NCBI RefSeq assembly: GCF_002893095.1
Contig: NZ_PKQQ01000002.1
Coordinates: 372,001 to 436,000, forward strand
DNA: 64,000 nt
Reading direction: 5' to 3'
DNA from: Stenotrophomonas sp. VV52
GTDB lineage: Bacteria > Pseudomonadota > Gammaproteobacteria > Xanthomonadales > Xanthomonadaceae
Position 1 is the first letter of the stretch; each line of letters begins with the position of its first letter. The position numbers and the translations under genes were made by a program. Under the pieces are notes generated by a model that was not told the DNA's origin, did not search any database, and saw only the letters and a list, made by a program, of their open reading frames with translations. Shown one piece after another: positions 23,601-30,286 of this stretch.

Positions 23601-23648
23601 AGACTTTTAATCTTTTGGTCGATGGTTCGAATCCATCACGGCCCACCA
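23601..23648 (+). other. Prophage attachment site: 3' part of tRNA-Lys(TTT)
   Basis: The sequence runs from an anticodon loop CTTTTAA through the variable and T arms (TTCGAATCC) to an acceptor strand ACGGCCC and CCA end. The 5' half of the tRNA is missing: no GGGCCGT acceptor strand or D arm lies upstream, and bases before about 23,600 are phage-like. This is what remains at one end when a phage integrates in a tRNA gene, so the intact tRNA-Lys should flank the left end off-window. The core repeat is at most about 48 bases. Confidence 0.85.
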
Positions 23649-23662
23649 ATTGCATCAACGAC

Positions 23663-24004
23663 TTAGGCGCCCGATGGGCGCCTTTTTTGTGGGTTTGGAT
23701 GAGAAGGGCAGGTAGCCAATGCGGCCAAGGCGGCATCGACACGATGTCCTGCGGCTTGGAGCTCGTAGCCAAAGACGGTGGTGGTTGAATGCGCCAGTGC
23801 GCGTTGATGGGTGATGGCAGCAACCAGGTCGCCAATCGCCAGGTCCCGCTTGCTTGCGGATGCGATGGGTGCCATGCGGGACGTTAGCGCAGAAGCCAGT
23901 ATCTGCTGCGCGTGCGCAAGTCCGACCACCCTTTCGTATGGTGGCAGGACCGACGCCAGCTCAGCGCGGGACGTGAGCTGTGCCACCAGCGTTGCGGGAT
24001 CCAT
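23663..24004 (-). CDS. Small hypothetical protein beside attachment site
   Basis: A 113-residue, Ala-rich helical protein, MDPATLVAQLTSRAELASVL..., without Cys and with no recognised family. It starts with AAGGAG nine bases upstream of ATG, eleven bases after the oxygenase stop, and so is third in a leftward operon. The C-terminal codons overlap the tRNA terminator hairpin, hinting that the end may be chance extension past an earlier boundary. It is most likely translated, given the strong ribosome site. Confidence 0.55.
   Translation of the reverse strand: MDPATLVAQLTSRAELASVLPPYERVVGLAHAQQILASALTSRMAPIASASKRDLAIGDLVAAITHQRALAHSTTTVFGYELQAAGHRVDAALAALATCPSHPNPQKRRPSGA
23665..23688 (+). terminator. 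Terminator downstream of tRNA-Lys fragment
   Basis: AGGCGCCC / GGGCGCCT form a stem around a GAT loop, followed by six T. It lies 17 bases after the CCA end and was probably the original terminator of the host tRNA-Lys gene, now separated from its promoter. It overlaps the last codons of the leftward gene at 23663. Confidence 0.85.
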
Positions 24005-24015
24005 TCAGTAGCTCC

Positions 24016-24942
24016 TTAGCGACGAAAGCGCACGAATGCGCGTTTGGCCAGATACAGCAGGTGGCCGGTGAGCCCCTGGTCCTGTGCTTTGCGCAGGGCG
24101 GTGTTCTCGGCATAGAGCGAGCGTATGTGGTCGTCCCGCTGCCGGATCAGGCTCTGAAGCTCACTGACATCAGCGCCATCAAGCACTCGGCCAGCGGCAA
24201 TGCGTTCCGGCAACTGGCGCTTCACGTACAAGGTAGTGTGTCGGTCGGCAATCTCATCCTGCGGTCGGTCTCTTGTGTAGAAGTAAAGCGCAATCGACCG
24301 CCTGCTGCGATTTGCCTGGTCGGCTGGCAGCTGGATCGCGTTGAAGCCATGCCAGGAGCGTTCGGACGTTTCGAAGATGACGCAGCGGTTGAGCAGGGGA
24401 GAAATGGAAACCTCCGGGCGGGGCGATGCATGCGGGTCGGAAAACAACTCAAAGCAGCCACCCCACTGCGCGTCCCAGTCTCGATTTAGGTATACCAGCA
24501 GGTTCAATCGCCGGTGCCACCGCTCGCTGGGGTGGTAGTTGAAGTCCACGTGGGGATCCAGGCTCATTCCCGTGTGGTTCTCGTGGGTCCCGCCCCCGAG
24601 GTAAAACGGGTCGTACAGAAGGGCATCAATACCGGTGATCTTCGATAGAAGGTTGAGAAATTTCGGGGACTGGATTGCCTCATCCAACTGCCGAAACGCC
24701 GGCCCCAGCTCACGGATATTTTCAAGCGTGGACTTGCCGCCGGGAAGACCGTTGTCGCCCACATGGTTGCCCTGCTCAAACGCAGGAAACTCGGTGGACA
24801 GCCTTTCCGCAAACTCCTGTGCGAAGAAGTCGTCCATAACGATGTGCGGAAACGGCGCTGCGACACTGAAGCATTGGGCGAGCGAATCCGCGTTGGCAGT
24901 GATTTTCGGACTGAGGATGGTGGGCGCATTCAACTTGTTCAT
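24016..24942 (-). CDS. 2OG-Fe(II) oxygenase family protein
   Basis: A 308-residue protein with the iron and 2-oxoglutarate signature of prolyl-4-hydroxylase-type enzymes: DPHVDFNYH (His-x-Asp ligands near residue 130), RRLNLLVYLN strand, GGCFELF, then RSWHGF (distal His near 197) and RSIALYFYT (Arg for oxoglutarate). Residues 240-285 look like a coiled coil (LQSLIRQRDDHIRSLYAENTALRK), as in some glycan or peptide hydroxylases encoded near polysaccharide genes. The start overlaps the acyltransferase stop (ATGA). Substrate unknown; the partner gene suggests a surface glycan or secondary metabolite. Confidence 0.8.
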   Translation of the reverse strand: MNKLNAPTILSPKITANADSLAQCFSVAAPFPHIVMDDFFAQEFAERLSTEFPAFEQGNHVGDNGLPGGKSTLENIRELGPAFRQLDEAIQSPKFLNLLSKITGIDALLYDPFYLGGGTHENHTGMSLDPHVDFNYHPSERWHRRLNLLVYLNRDWDAQWGGCFELFSDPHASPRPEVSISPLLNRCVIFETSERSWHGFNAIQLPADQANRSRRSIALYFYTRDRPQDEIADRHTTLYVKRQLPERIAAGRVLDGADVSELQSLIRQRDDHIRSLYAENTALRKAQDQGLTGHLLYLAKRAFVRFRR

Positions 24943-26054
24943 GGTTCACGGATCCGACTCTGTATGACGTGGTTGCCAATCTTCAAGAGCGGCTTCTCAA
25001 CGCACTTGTGTACTGCCAGCGCCGTTATCCACGACGCAATGAACATGATGATGAGGAGCATCGTGTTGCCGGTGACTGTTCCAGTCACGTCCAAGCCTGA
25101 TCCGAGACGGGAGACCAGAGACAGCACGAACAGATGGGTCAGATAGAGCGAGTAGGAGGCATCGCCAAGTTGCACCAGGACTTTTGGCGCAACAGCCTTT
25201 CCGTCAGCCTCCAACCTTGCTAGCCCCGCTATCAAAAGCGTTGCTGGGAGTCCGAACGCTAGCGTTCGTACTCCATCGGATTGACCATGCCCGGGAGCGT
25301 CCAACAGCAGAAATCCTGCGGCAATCATCCAGGCAATCCCCGAGGCTATTGCGGGTATCGCCAATACGCTCGGCAACCTTCGCCAGTGAAGCCCGACCAG
25401 CGCCCCTGCGATGAACTGGATGCTGAGAGGGCTGGTCAGTAGTGATATCCATGGGCCATGGGCTGGGACTGCCTGCAGAAAAAGGAGCACGAGTGCCCAG
25501 CCCAGGAGGGCCTTGTGAATTGCTGCTCGCGAACCGAATGCCAGACCGAGTGCGGCCATTGCGTAAAAGAAGATTTCGTAGCTCAGGGTCCATCCAACGG
25601 CAAGCAGCGGTCCGCCTGCTTGTGGAATCATGAGTAGCGAGTCAAGCAGGCTCTTGTTCTCGAACTTGCTGCTTAATGCGTTTGGATGAAGTGTGAGCAC
25701 GGCGGCGATTGCCAGGGTGCACAGCCAGTACAGGGGCACAATTCGTACGGCGCGTCGACACAGGAACTGAACGGCGAACGTTGCGCTGCCAAATTTCCCT
25801 GCCGTTATCCTGGCTATGATGAAGCCAGAGATGACGAAGAAGACGTCAACGCCGGCGTACCCGTAGTGAGCAGGCCCGCCGAGCACGGAGACTCCGCCTC
25901 CATGCACGTCTTCGGCGTGTACCATGTGATAGATGACGACCGCGAGGGCTGCAGCGGCGCGCAGCATCTGAATGCCGCGCAGCGGGCGCGCGAGCCCCGC
26001 GCTGTTGGCGGAGGTTTGTGCAGGGCTTGTCTCTCCCTCATGTCGATGACTCAT
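24939..26054 (-). CDS. Acyltransferase 3 family membrane protein (OafA-like)
   Basis: A 371-residue protein with ten or so membrane spans and the family start RGIQMLRAAAALAVVIYHMVH, in which the RAxAxxxVxxxH pattern includes the proposed catalytic His. A YAGVDVFFVISGFIIARI motif follows at about residue 70. These enzymes move acetyl or other acyl groups onto surface sugars such as O-antigen. First in a leftward operon, it is coupled to the oxygenase by a four-base overlap. A GGAAGAAAG ribosome site precedes the ATG. O-antigen modification beside a phage attachment site could change phage susceptibility; that is inference. Confidence 0.87.
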   Translation of the reverse strand: MSHRHEGETSPAQTSANSAGLARPLRGIQMLRAAAALAVVIYHMVHAEDVHGGGVSVLGGPAHYGYAGVDVFFVISGFIIARITAGKFGSATFAVQFLCRRAVRIVPLYWLCTLAIAAVLTLHPNALSSKFENKSLLDSLLMIPQAGGPLLAVGWTLSYEIFFYAMAALGLAFGSRAAIHKALLGWALVLLFLQAVPAHGPWISLLTSPLSIQFIAGALVGLHWRRLPSVLAIPAIASGIAWMIAAGFLLLDAPGHGQSDGVRTLAFGLPATLLIAGLARLEADGKAVAPKVLVQLGDASYSLYLTHLFVLSLVSRLGSGLDVTGTVTGNTMLLIIMFIASWITALAVHKCVEKPLLKIGNHVIQSRIREP

Positions 26055-26411
26055 CCACTTTCTTCCGGAATCGCATGCCGCAGGTCACGCTGTGCTGCGG
26101 ATGGTGGCGCTCGCGTGCAACGTCGGAAACGGGGGCTGACGCATCTGACTTCGCTGCAGAAGCTAAACCGGTGGCGGGCAGTGGTGCGTGGTTGAATGGC
26201 CGGAAGGGCATTTTTCCCGTGAGTTGGCGTAAATGCCCCATCCGTCTGGCGGGTGCGTCAGGTGCACGGGTGATGATGGACTTTCAGCCACGCAGGGCGT
26301 GGCTCTACCGGCGGGTATGACCGCTCGCCTTCCGTGCATCGGCTTTATACGCCGTCTCGGCGTCAATTGGCGCACACTGGCTTGGTCCGTTTTGACTGCA
26401 GTGGAGCTGCC
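26055..26411. other. Intergenic 357 bases with a SMAG-like repeat
   Basis: No gene is supported in this divergent gap. It presumably contains promoters for the leftward acyltransferase operon and the rightward lipoprotein. A GTAG-headed palindrome lies at 26286-26308. I see no other clear structure. Confidence 0.6.
26286..26308 (-). repeat. SMAG-like GTAG palindromic repeat
   Basis: On the minus strand it reads GTAGAGCCACGCCCTGCGTGG, a GTAG head followed by an imperfect palindrome (CCACGC/GCGTGG). It matches the form of REP-like SMAG elements scattered in Stenotrophomonas genomes; four other sites in this window have the same plan. Confidence 0.7.
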
Positions 26412-27080
26412 ATGAATCGTTTTGTCCTGATCGGCCTCGGTGCGCTTGCGCTGGCGGCCTGTAAGCCCGCCCCGACCGACCCGGTGGCGCCGGCGCCCGC
26501 TGCGCCGACCAATGAGTCGCCGAAGCCGGTGGCGACTACTGAAACGCCTAGCGCTGCGGCCGCTGGGCAAGGCCCGTCGTTCGATTGCGCGAAGGCCGCG
26601 TCCGATGCGGAGAAGGCGGTCTGCGGTGACGCCCGTCTGTCGGCGCTGGATCGCGAGCTGGCCGCGTTGTACAAGGCTGCGCAGACCGGTCCGGGCGAGC
26701 TGGACATTGCCGCCGAGCAGCGGGGCTGGATCAAGGGCCGTGATGCCTGCTGGCAGGCGGTAGATGCCAACCGGTGTCTGGTCGAGTCCTACCAGACCCG
26801 TATCGTGGAGCTGCGCCTGTCCTCGTCATCGGCGCCGGCCGCGAAGGCGGTGCAGTACACCTGTGACGATGCCAGCAAGCCTTTGTCGGTGGTATTCCAC
26901 AACGAACTGGACCCGCAGGTTGCGGTGGTCCGGTTGGGGCGCGACCAGGCGATTACGTTTGCTGCGCCGTCCGCCAGTGGCGCTCGCTATACGCGCGAGG
27001 GCGTGGAGTTCTGGGAACACCAGGGCGAGGCGACGCTGGACTTCTACGGCACGCGGTTGAGCTGCAAGGTCGGGGGCTGA
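26412..27080 (+). CDS. Lipoprotein with LprI-like and MliC-like domains
   Basis: A 222-residue protein with signal peptide and lipobox (LALAAC, Cys about residue 17), so a lipid-anchored envelope protein. After a Pro/Ala linker comes an LprI-type (DUF1311) domain, residues about 57-140: FDCAKAASDAEKAVCGD, LSALDRELAALY, then RGWIKGRDAC and CLVESYQTRIVEL. Residues about 148-220 match MliC, the membrane-bound inhibitor of c-type lysozyme (YTCDD, AVVRLGRDQAITF, ARYTREGVEFWEHQGEATLDFYG, CKV). Both domain types are linked with lysozyme inhibition, so it may protect peptidoglycan against host or phage lysozymes. The ATG at 26412 gives the correct signal peptide. Confidence 0.8.
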   Translation: MNRFVLIGLGALALAACKPAPTDPVAPAPAAPTNESPKPVATTETPSAAAAGQGPSFDCAKAASDAEKAVCGDARLSALDRELAALYKAAQTGPGELDIAAEQRGWIKGRDACWQAVDANRCLVESYQTRIVELRLSSSSAPAAKAVQYTCDDASKPLSVVFHNELDPQVAVVRLGRDQAITFAAPSASGARYTREGVEFWEHQGEATLDFYGTRLSCKVGG

Positions 27081-27091
27081 ACCTTCACCGT

Positions 27092-27116
27092 GGAGCCGGG
27101 CAGAGCCCGGCTCTAC
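27092..27116 (-). repeat. SMAG-like GTAG palindromic repeat
   Basis: Minus strand: GTAG followed by AGCCGGGCTCTGCCCGGCT, a strong stem. It lies between convergent genes at 27080 and 27133 and could act as a bidirectional terminator. Confidence 0.72.
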
Positions 27117-27132
27117 GTCCGGAGCGCGCCAC

Positions 27133-27795
27133 TCAGCGTACGCGGTGGTAACGCACTTCGTTTTGGCGATCGCCCACTTCGGTGGTGACGAAGCCGTCGC
27201 GGCTCTGGCTGATGTCGAAGACGCTGTTGCCGACGTTGAGCTGGCCGCCGTTGACCCAGCCGGACAGGTTCTGGCCGCGGGCCTGCGCGCTCATGCGGCC
27301 ATCGGATTCGATCCGCATGCGGATGTCGGCGTTGTACATCGGGTTGTAGCCTTCGAATTCCCCGACCATCCACTGCGGCACGTAGGAGTTGTGGCGTGCG
27401 CCCTGGTAGTTGTCGTCGTCGTAGCGCTGGTCGTCCTTGTTGGCGTTGTGCACCAGTGCACCGAGGATCGCGGCGCCAATCAGTACGCCAGCGGCCACCT
27501 TGGCATCGTGGTTGCCGTCGTCGTGGTCATTATGCCGGTCGTTGTTGCTGACCCGGAACGAGGCGCGGCAGCCGTCGTCGACCCATACATTGCGGCGGTC
27601 GTAATCCCAGCTGCGGCCCTGGCGGCAGTCGGCGCCGGAGAGCTTGCGGTCCAGGGTCACATAGCCGGCATACGGCAATGAACAGGACTGATAGCGGTTG
27701 TCGCGGCTTTCGCAGGTGACGAAGTCGTCGGCGCGCGCGTCAGTGAGGGTGGCCAGCAACAACAAGGGAGTGCCCAGCAGCAATCGGGTCTGCAT
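27133..27795 (-). CDS. DUF3011-family secreted protein
   Basis: A 220-residue protein with an N-terminal signal peptide (TRLLLGTPLLLLATLTDARA). The DUF3011 domain follows, VTCESRDNRYQSCSLPYAGYV, RKLSGADCRQGRSWDYD and VWVDDGCRASFRV, with four conserved Cys likely in two disulphides. Then an Asp/His/Asn-rich linker, a hydrophobic span (AAGVLIGAAILGALVH, about 120-135), and a C-terminal beta-rich domain (MRIESDGRMSAQARGQ..., VNGGQLNVGNSVFDI). Start at 27795 is chosen because longer forms lack a signal peptide. Function unknown; envelope location. Confidence 0.72.
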   Translation of the reverse strand: MQTRLLLGTPLLLLATLTDARADDFVTCESRDNRYQSCSLPYAGYVTLDRKLSGADCRQGRSWDYDRRNVWVDDGCRASFRVSNNDRHNDHDDGNHDAKVAAGVLIGAAILGALVHNANKDDQRYDDDNYQGARHNSYVPQWMVGEFEGYNPMYNADIRMRIESDGRMSAQARGQNLSGWVNGGQLNVGNSVFDISQSRDGFVTTEVGDRQNEVRYHRVR

Positions 27796-27880
27796 GTTCG
27801 GGGAGTCCGGCAAGGGTGGCGGGTGGCATGGTGTCACCGCCACGATGCGCAGCCCTTGATGAAATCCTGATGAAACCGCC

Positions 27881-28282
27881 TCAGGCGGCGCGGTCGACCT
27901 CGTGGTCGCCGAAGCAGGCGCGGATGGCGTCCAGCAGTTCGCTCATGGTGTACGGCTTGGGCAGGAAGTGGATGCCCGGGGCCAGCTGCGGGGTGACCCG
28001 GTCCGGCTGCAGGCCGGAGGTGACCAGCACCGGCAGGCTGGGGAACTGCTGGCGGATGCGGTGGGCGGCCTCGATGCCGCTCAGGCCGCCCAGGCAAACG
28101 TCGGTGAACACCAGGTCGAAGCGCTCGCCGGCCTGGAGCAGGCCGAGTGCGGCTTCGGCGGTGCTGACCGCGGCCACTTCGCAGGCTTGGCTTTCCAGCG
28201 CCATGCGGCTCAGTTCGCGGGTGTCTTCGGTGTCTTCGATCAACAGCACGCGCGGTTCTACATGGCGCTTGGACAACAGCAT
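27881..28282 (-). CDS. Single-domain response regulator
   Basis: A 133-residue receiver domain without output domain. The phosphorylation site is the Asp of FTDVCLG (about residue 60), with acidic residues in LLIEDTEDT near 17 and Lys in LPKPY near 111. Such stand-alone receivers act by protein contact, in chemosensory or phosphorelay systems. No kinase gene is adjacent, so the partner is unknown. The ATG at 28282 has an AGGGA ribosome site; longer in-frame starts would overlap the divergent zinc-ribbon gene. Confidence 0.82.
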   Translation of the reverse strand: MLLSKRHVEPRVLLIEDTEDTRELSRMALESQACEVAAVSTAEAALGLLQAGERFDLVFTDVCLGGLSGIEAAHRIRQQFPSLPVLVTSGLQPDRVTPQLAPGIHFLPKPYTMSELLDAIRACFGDHEVDRAA

Positions 28283-28444
28283 GACGCGGATTTCCCTGGC
28301 AGGACGGGTGGAGTGGCGCGGCAGTATGGGGAGGCGAAGGTGAGCGGGCCGTGCAAATGGTGTTGCGCATTCGTGGCGTTGTTGCCAACCGGTCAGGTAG
28401 GCCACGTTACAGTCGCTTTCTGACCCCGAATGGAGCCAAAACCG

Positions 28445-28744
28445 ATGCAATGCCCCGTCTGTACGACCCAAGCGCTGGTGATGTCCGAGCGCCAGGGCAT
28501 CGAAATCGATTACTGCCCGCAATGCCGGGGCGTGTGGCTGGACCGCGGTGAGCTGGACAAGATCATCGAGCGCTCGGTGGGTGCCGCTGCACCGGCGCCG
28601 GCTCGTGCGGCCGCGCCGCCGCCGCAGCAGGAATACGTGCAGCATCGCGATACCCGCCACCTGGGCCAGCAGCACCATGGCGATGGCCATGGGTATCGCA
28701 AGAAGAAGAAAGAGAGCTTCCTGTCGGACCTGTTCGATTTCTGA
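28445..28744 (+). CDS. TFIIB-type zinc-ribbon protein
   Basis: A 99-residue protein. The N-terminal 45 residues form a zf-TFIIB domain with two CxxC knuckles (CPVC and CPQC) and the family motif GVWLDRGELDKIIER. The middle is Ala/Pro/Gln-rich, then a His-rich patch (GQQHHGDGHGYRKKKK) and a C-terminal SFLSDLFDF that resembles an interaction tail. ATG at 28445 is preferred over 28430, as GGAG lies nine bases upstream. Function unknown; zinc-binding is inferred. Confidence 0.75.
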   Translation: MQCPVCTTQALVMSERQGIEIDYCPQCRGVWLDRGELDKIIERSVGAAAPAPARAAAPPPQQEYVQHRDTRHLGQQHHGDGHGYRKKKKESFLSDLFDF

Positions 28745-28774
28745 CCGCTGCGGCGGTGTCCGCGCCGGTCCCGC

Positions 28775-29287
28775 TCAGGGCCGGCACAGGATGAATTCCA
28801 GGTCGCGGCTGTCGCCCACCGGGAATTCATAGGTGCCTACCTGCTGGCATCCATAGCGTGCGTAGAAGCGCTGCGCGCCGTAGTTTTCCGACCAGACGCC
28901 GACCCACAGGGTGCGCCGCTGCGGCTGGTCCAACCATGCCAGGAAGGATTCCATCAAGCGGGCGCCGTGGCCGCCGCTTTGATGGCTGGCCAGGACGTAT
29001 AACCGTTTTAGTTCGATGTCGCCTTCCTGCGCGTCTGCGTGCGGAAGGGTGTTGGGGCCTGCGGCGAGGTAGCCGATGGGGTGGGCGTCGTCGAACAGCA
29101 GCCATGCGGCGCTGCGTGGGTCTTCGAGTTCCCGACGTTGCGGTTCGGGGGAGTAGTGCGCGTGCAGGAACGCCGAGAGATCCTCCGGCGGGTAGGAGTC
29201 GCCGAAGGTTTCGGTGTAGGTGGTGATGGCGAGTGCGGAGAGCAGATCGGCGTCAGCGGGGATTGCACGGCGGATGTGCGGCGTCAT
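28775..29287 (-). CDS. GNAT family N-acetyltransferase
   Basis: A 170-residue protein with the GNAT plan: IRRAIPADADLLSALAITTYTETFGDSYPPEDLSAFL at the N-terminus (typical of the ElaA/YkkB-like GNAT set), a central beta-strand with LYVLASHQSGGHGARLMESFLAW that supplies the acetyl-CoA loop (QSGGHGARL), then VGVWSENYGAQRFYARYGC and a final strand VGDSRDLEFILCR. Small-molecule substrate unknown. Monocistronic, convergent with the zinc-ribbon gene. Confidence 0.8.
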   Translation of the reverse strand: MTPHIRRAIPADADLLSALAITTYTETFGDSYPPEDLSAFLHAHYSPEPQRRELEDPRSAAWLLFDDAHPIGYLAAGPNTLPHADAQEGDIELKRLYVLASHQSGGHGARLMESFLAWLDQPQRRTLWVGVWSENYGAQRFYARYGCQQVGTYEFPVGDSRDLEFILCRP

Positions 29288-29337
29288 GGAGGTGGAATTG
29301 AAGCGCGGTGCCGCAGCTTACGCCGATCTGGCACCGC

Positions 29338-29362
29338 GAAGCCACGCAGGGCGTGTCTCTAC
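29338..29362 (-). repeat. SMAG-like GTAG palindromic repeat
   Basis: Minus strand: GTAGAGACACGCCCTGCGTGG. It lies in the 87-base gap between the copB end and the GNAT gene on the same strand. Confidence 0.65.
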
Positions 29363-29374
29363 CGACGTTCTGCC

Positions 29375-30286
29375 TCAGAACCAGAGGCGGACGCCGGCTA
29401 CCCAGCGGGTATCTCGGGTGTGTTCGCCTGCGGCCTGGTGGTAGTCCGCCGTGTCGCCGAACAGGCGTTCGTGGGTGATGCCGATGTACGGCGCGAAGCG
29501 GCGGCTGAACTCGTAGCGCAGGCGCAGGCCGGCCTCTACCTTGTTCAGGCCCGTGCCTATGCCGTGCTCCGGTTCGTCCTTGGCGGCGAGGGTGGCTTCC
29601 ACCAGCGGCTGCAGGATCAGGCGGTTGGTGAGCAGCAGTTCGTATTCGACCTCCAGGGTGGCCGCCAGCTGGCCGCCGTCGCCGGCGTAGGCGGTGGCGG
29701 AGGTTTCGAACTTGTACGGGGCCAGGCCCTGGATGCCGAGTGCGGCCCAGGTTCGGGACTCGGCCGGACGGAGATCCTGCTTCACGCCTACCAGTACGTC
29801 CCACCATGGCGACACACTGCGCCCGTACAGCACTTCCAGGTCAGACGATTCGGTGCGACCGCCGCTGCGTTCGCCTTCGCTGCGCAGCCACAGGCGGTTG
29901 ATGTTGCCGCCGACCCAGCCGCTGGCTTCCCATGCCTGGCCGCTGCCGTGCTGGCCGTCCCAGTGTTCCAGGCGGTTGACCAGCAGCAGGCTGTGGATCT
30001 CCGGTGCGTGTTCCATCGCGCCGTGGTCAATGGGCGGGAACGCGGCGGCGCGATCGGCGTCGGTGACGGCCGGAATGGGTTCGCGCGGCGTGGAGGGGGC
30101 AACCGCGTGACCCATGGCGGCATGGTCCATTTTTGAATGGTCCATTGTCGAATGATCGACCGGTGCCTGCGTATCCTGCGATGCAGCTTCGCCATGGTTG
30201 TGCGTTTGCGCCCATGCCGGCGCTGCCAGCGCAACCAGCAGCGCAGCGCTCAGCACCTGCGGGGTGAGGAATCGAATCGTGCTCAT
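29375..30286 (-). CDS. copB: Copper resistance protein B (outer membrane)
   Basis: A 303-residue protein with signal peptide (SAALLVALAAPAWAQ), a His/Met-rich stretch for copper (HSTMDHSKMDHAAMGHA, residues about 46-62), and a beta-barrel C-terminal domain typical of CopB (GSGQAWEASGWVGGNINRLWLRSEGER, WWDVLVGVKQDLRPAESRTW, final GVRLWF). It works with CopA in the periplasm to sequester or export copper. The start overlaps the copA stop by four bases. Length is near the short end of the family; no essential part seems lost. Confidence 0.9.
   Translation of the reverse strand: MSTIRFLTPQVLSAALLVALAAPAWAQTHNHGEAASQDTQAPVDHSTMDHSKMDHAAMGHAVAPSTPREPIPAVTDADRAAAFPPIDHGAMEHAPEIHSLLLVNRLEHWDGQHGSGQAWEASGWVGGNINRLWLRSEGERSGGRTESSDLEVLYGRSVSPWWDVLVGVKQDLRPAESRTWAALGIQGLAPYKFETSATAYAGDGGQLAATLEVEYELLLTNRLILQPLVEATLAAKDEPEHGIGTGLNKVEAGLRLRYEFSRRFAPYIGITHERLFGDTADYHQAAGEHTRDTRWVAGVRLWF

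Larger units (their letters stand above)
1..23648. mobile_element. Prophage, right-hand part (podovirus-like)
   Basis: A continuous run of phage genes (terminase, portal, coat, gp10-like tail protein, ejection candidates, endolysin, Rz/Rz1, tail fibres) ends at a duplicated 3' tRNA-Lys fragment. No tape-measure, tail-tube or sheath gene is seen between head genes and lysis, which fits a short-tailed phage. Integrase, repressor and replication genes are absent here and must lie left of base 1 if the element is complete. The reading frames are open and tightly coupled, with no obvious decay, so the late region could be functional. That is inference. Confidence 0.9.

Noticed and set aside
23570..23648. 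A complete functional tRNA-Lys gene
   Set aside because: The 5' acceptor strand and D arm matching ACGGCCC are missing upstream; only the 3' part is present, so it is an attachment-site remnant.
1..23648. Integrase, excisionase or repressor gene in the visible prophage
   Set aside because: None of the frames shows tyrosine or serine recombinase motifs or a helix-turn-helix repressor; they are expected left of the window.
23518..23835. Minus-strand frame containing GRDGFEPSTKRLKVSG
   Set aside because: This is the well-known false protein made by translating the reverse strand of a tRNA T-arm region; it covers the attachment site and terminator.
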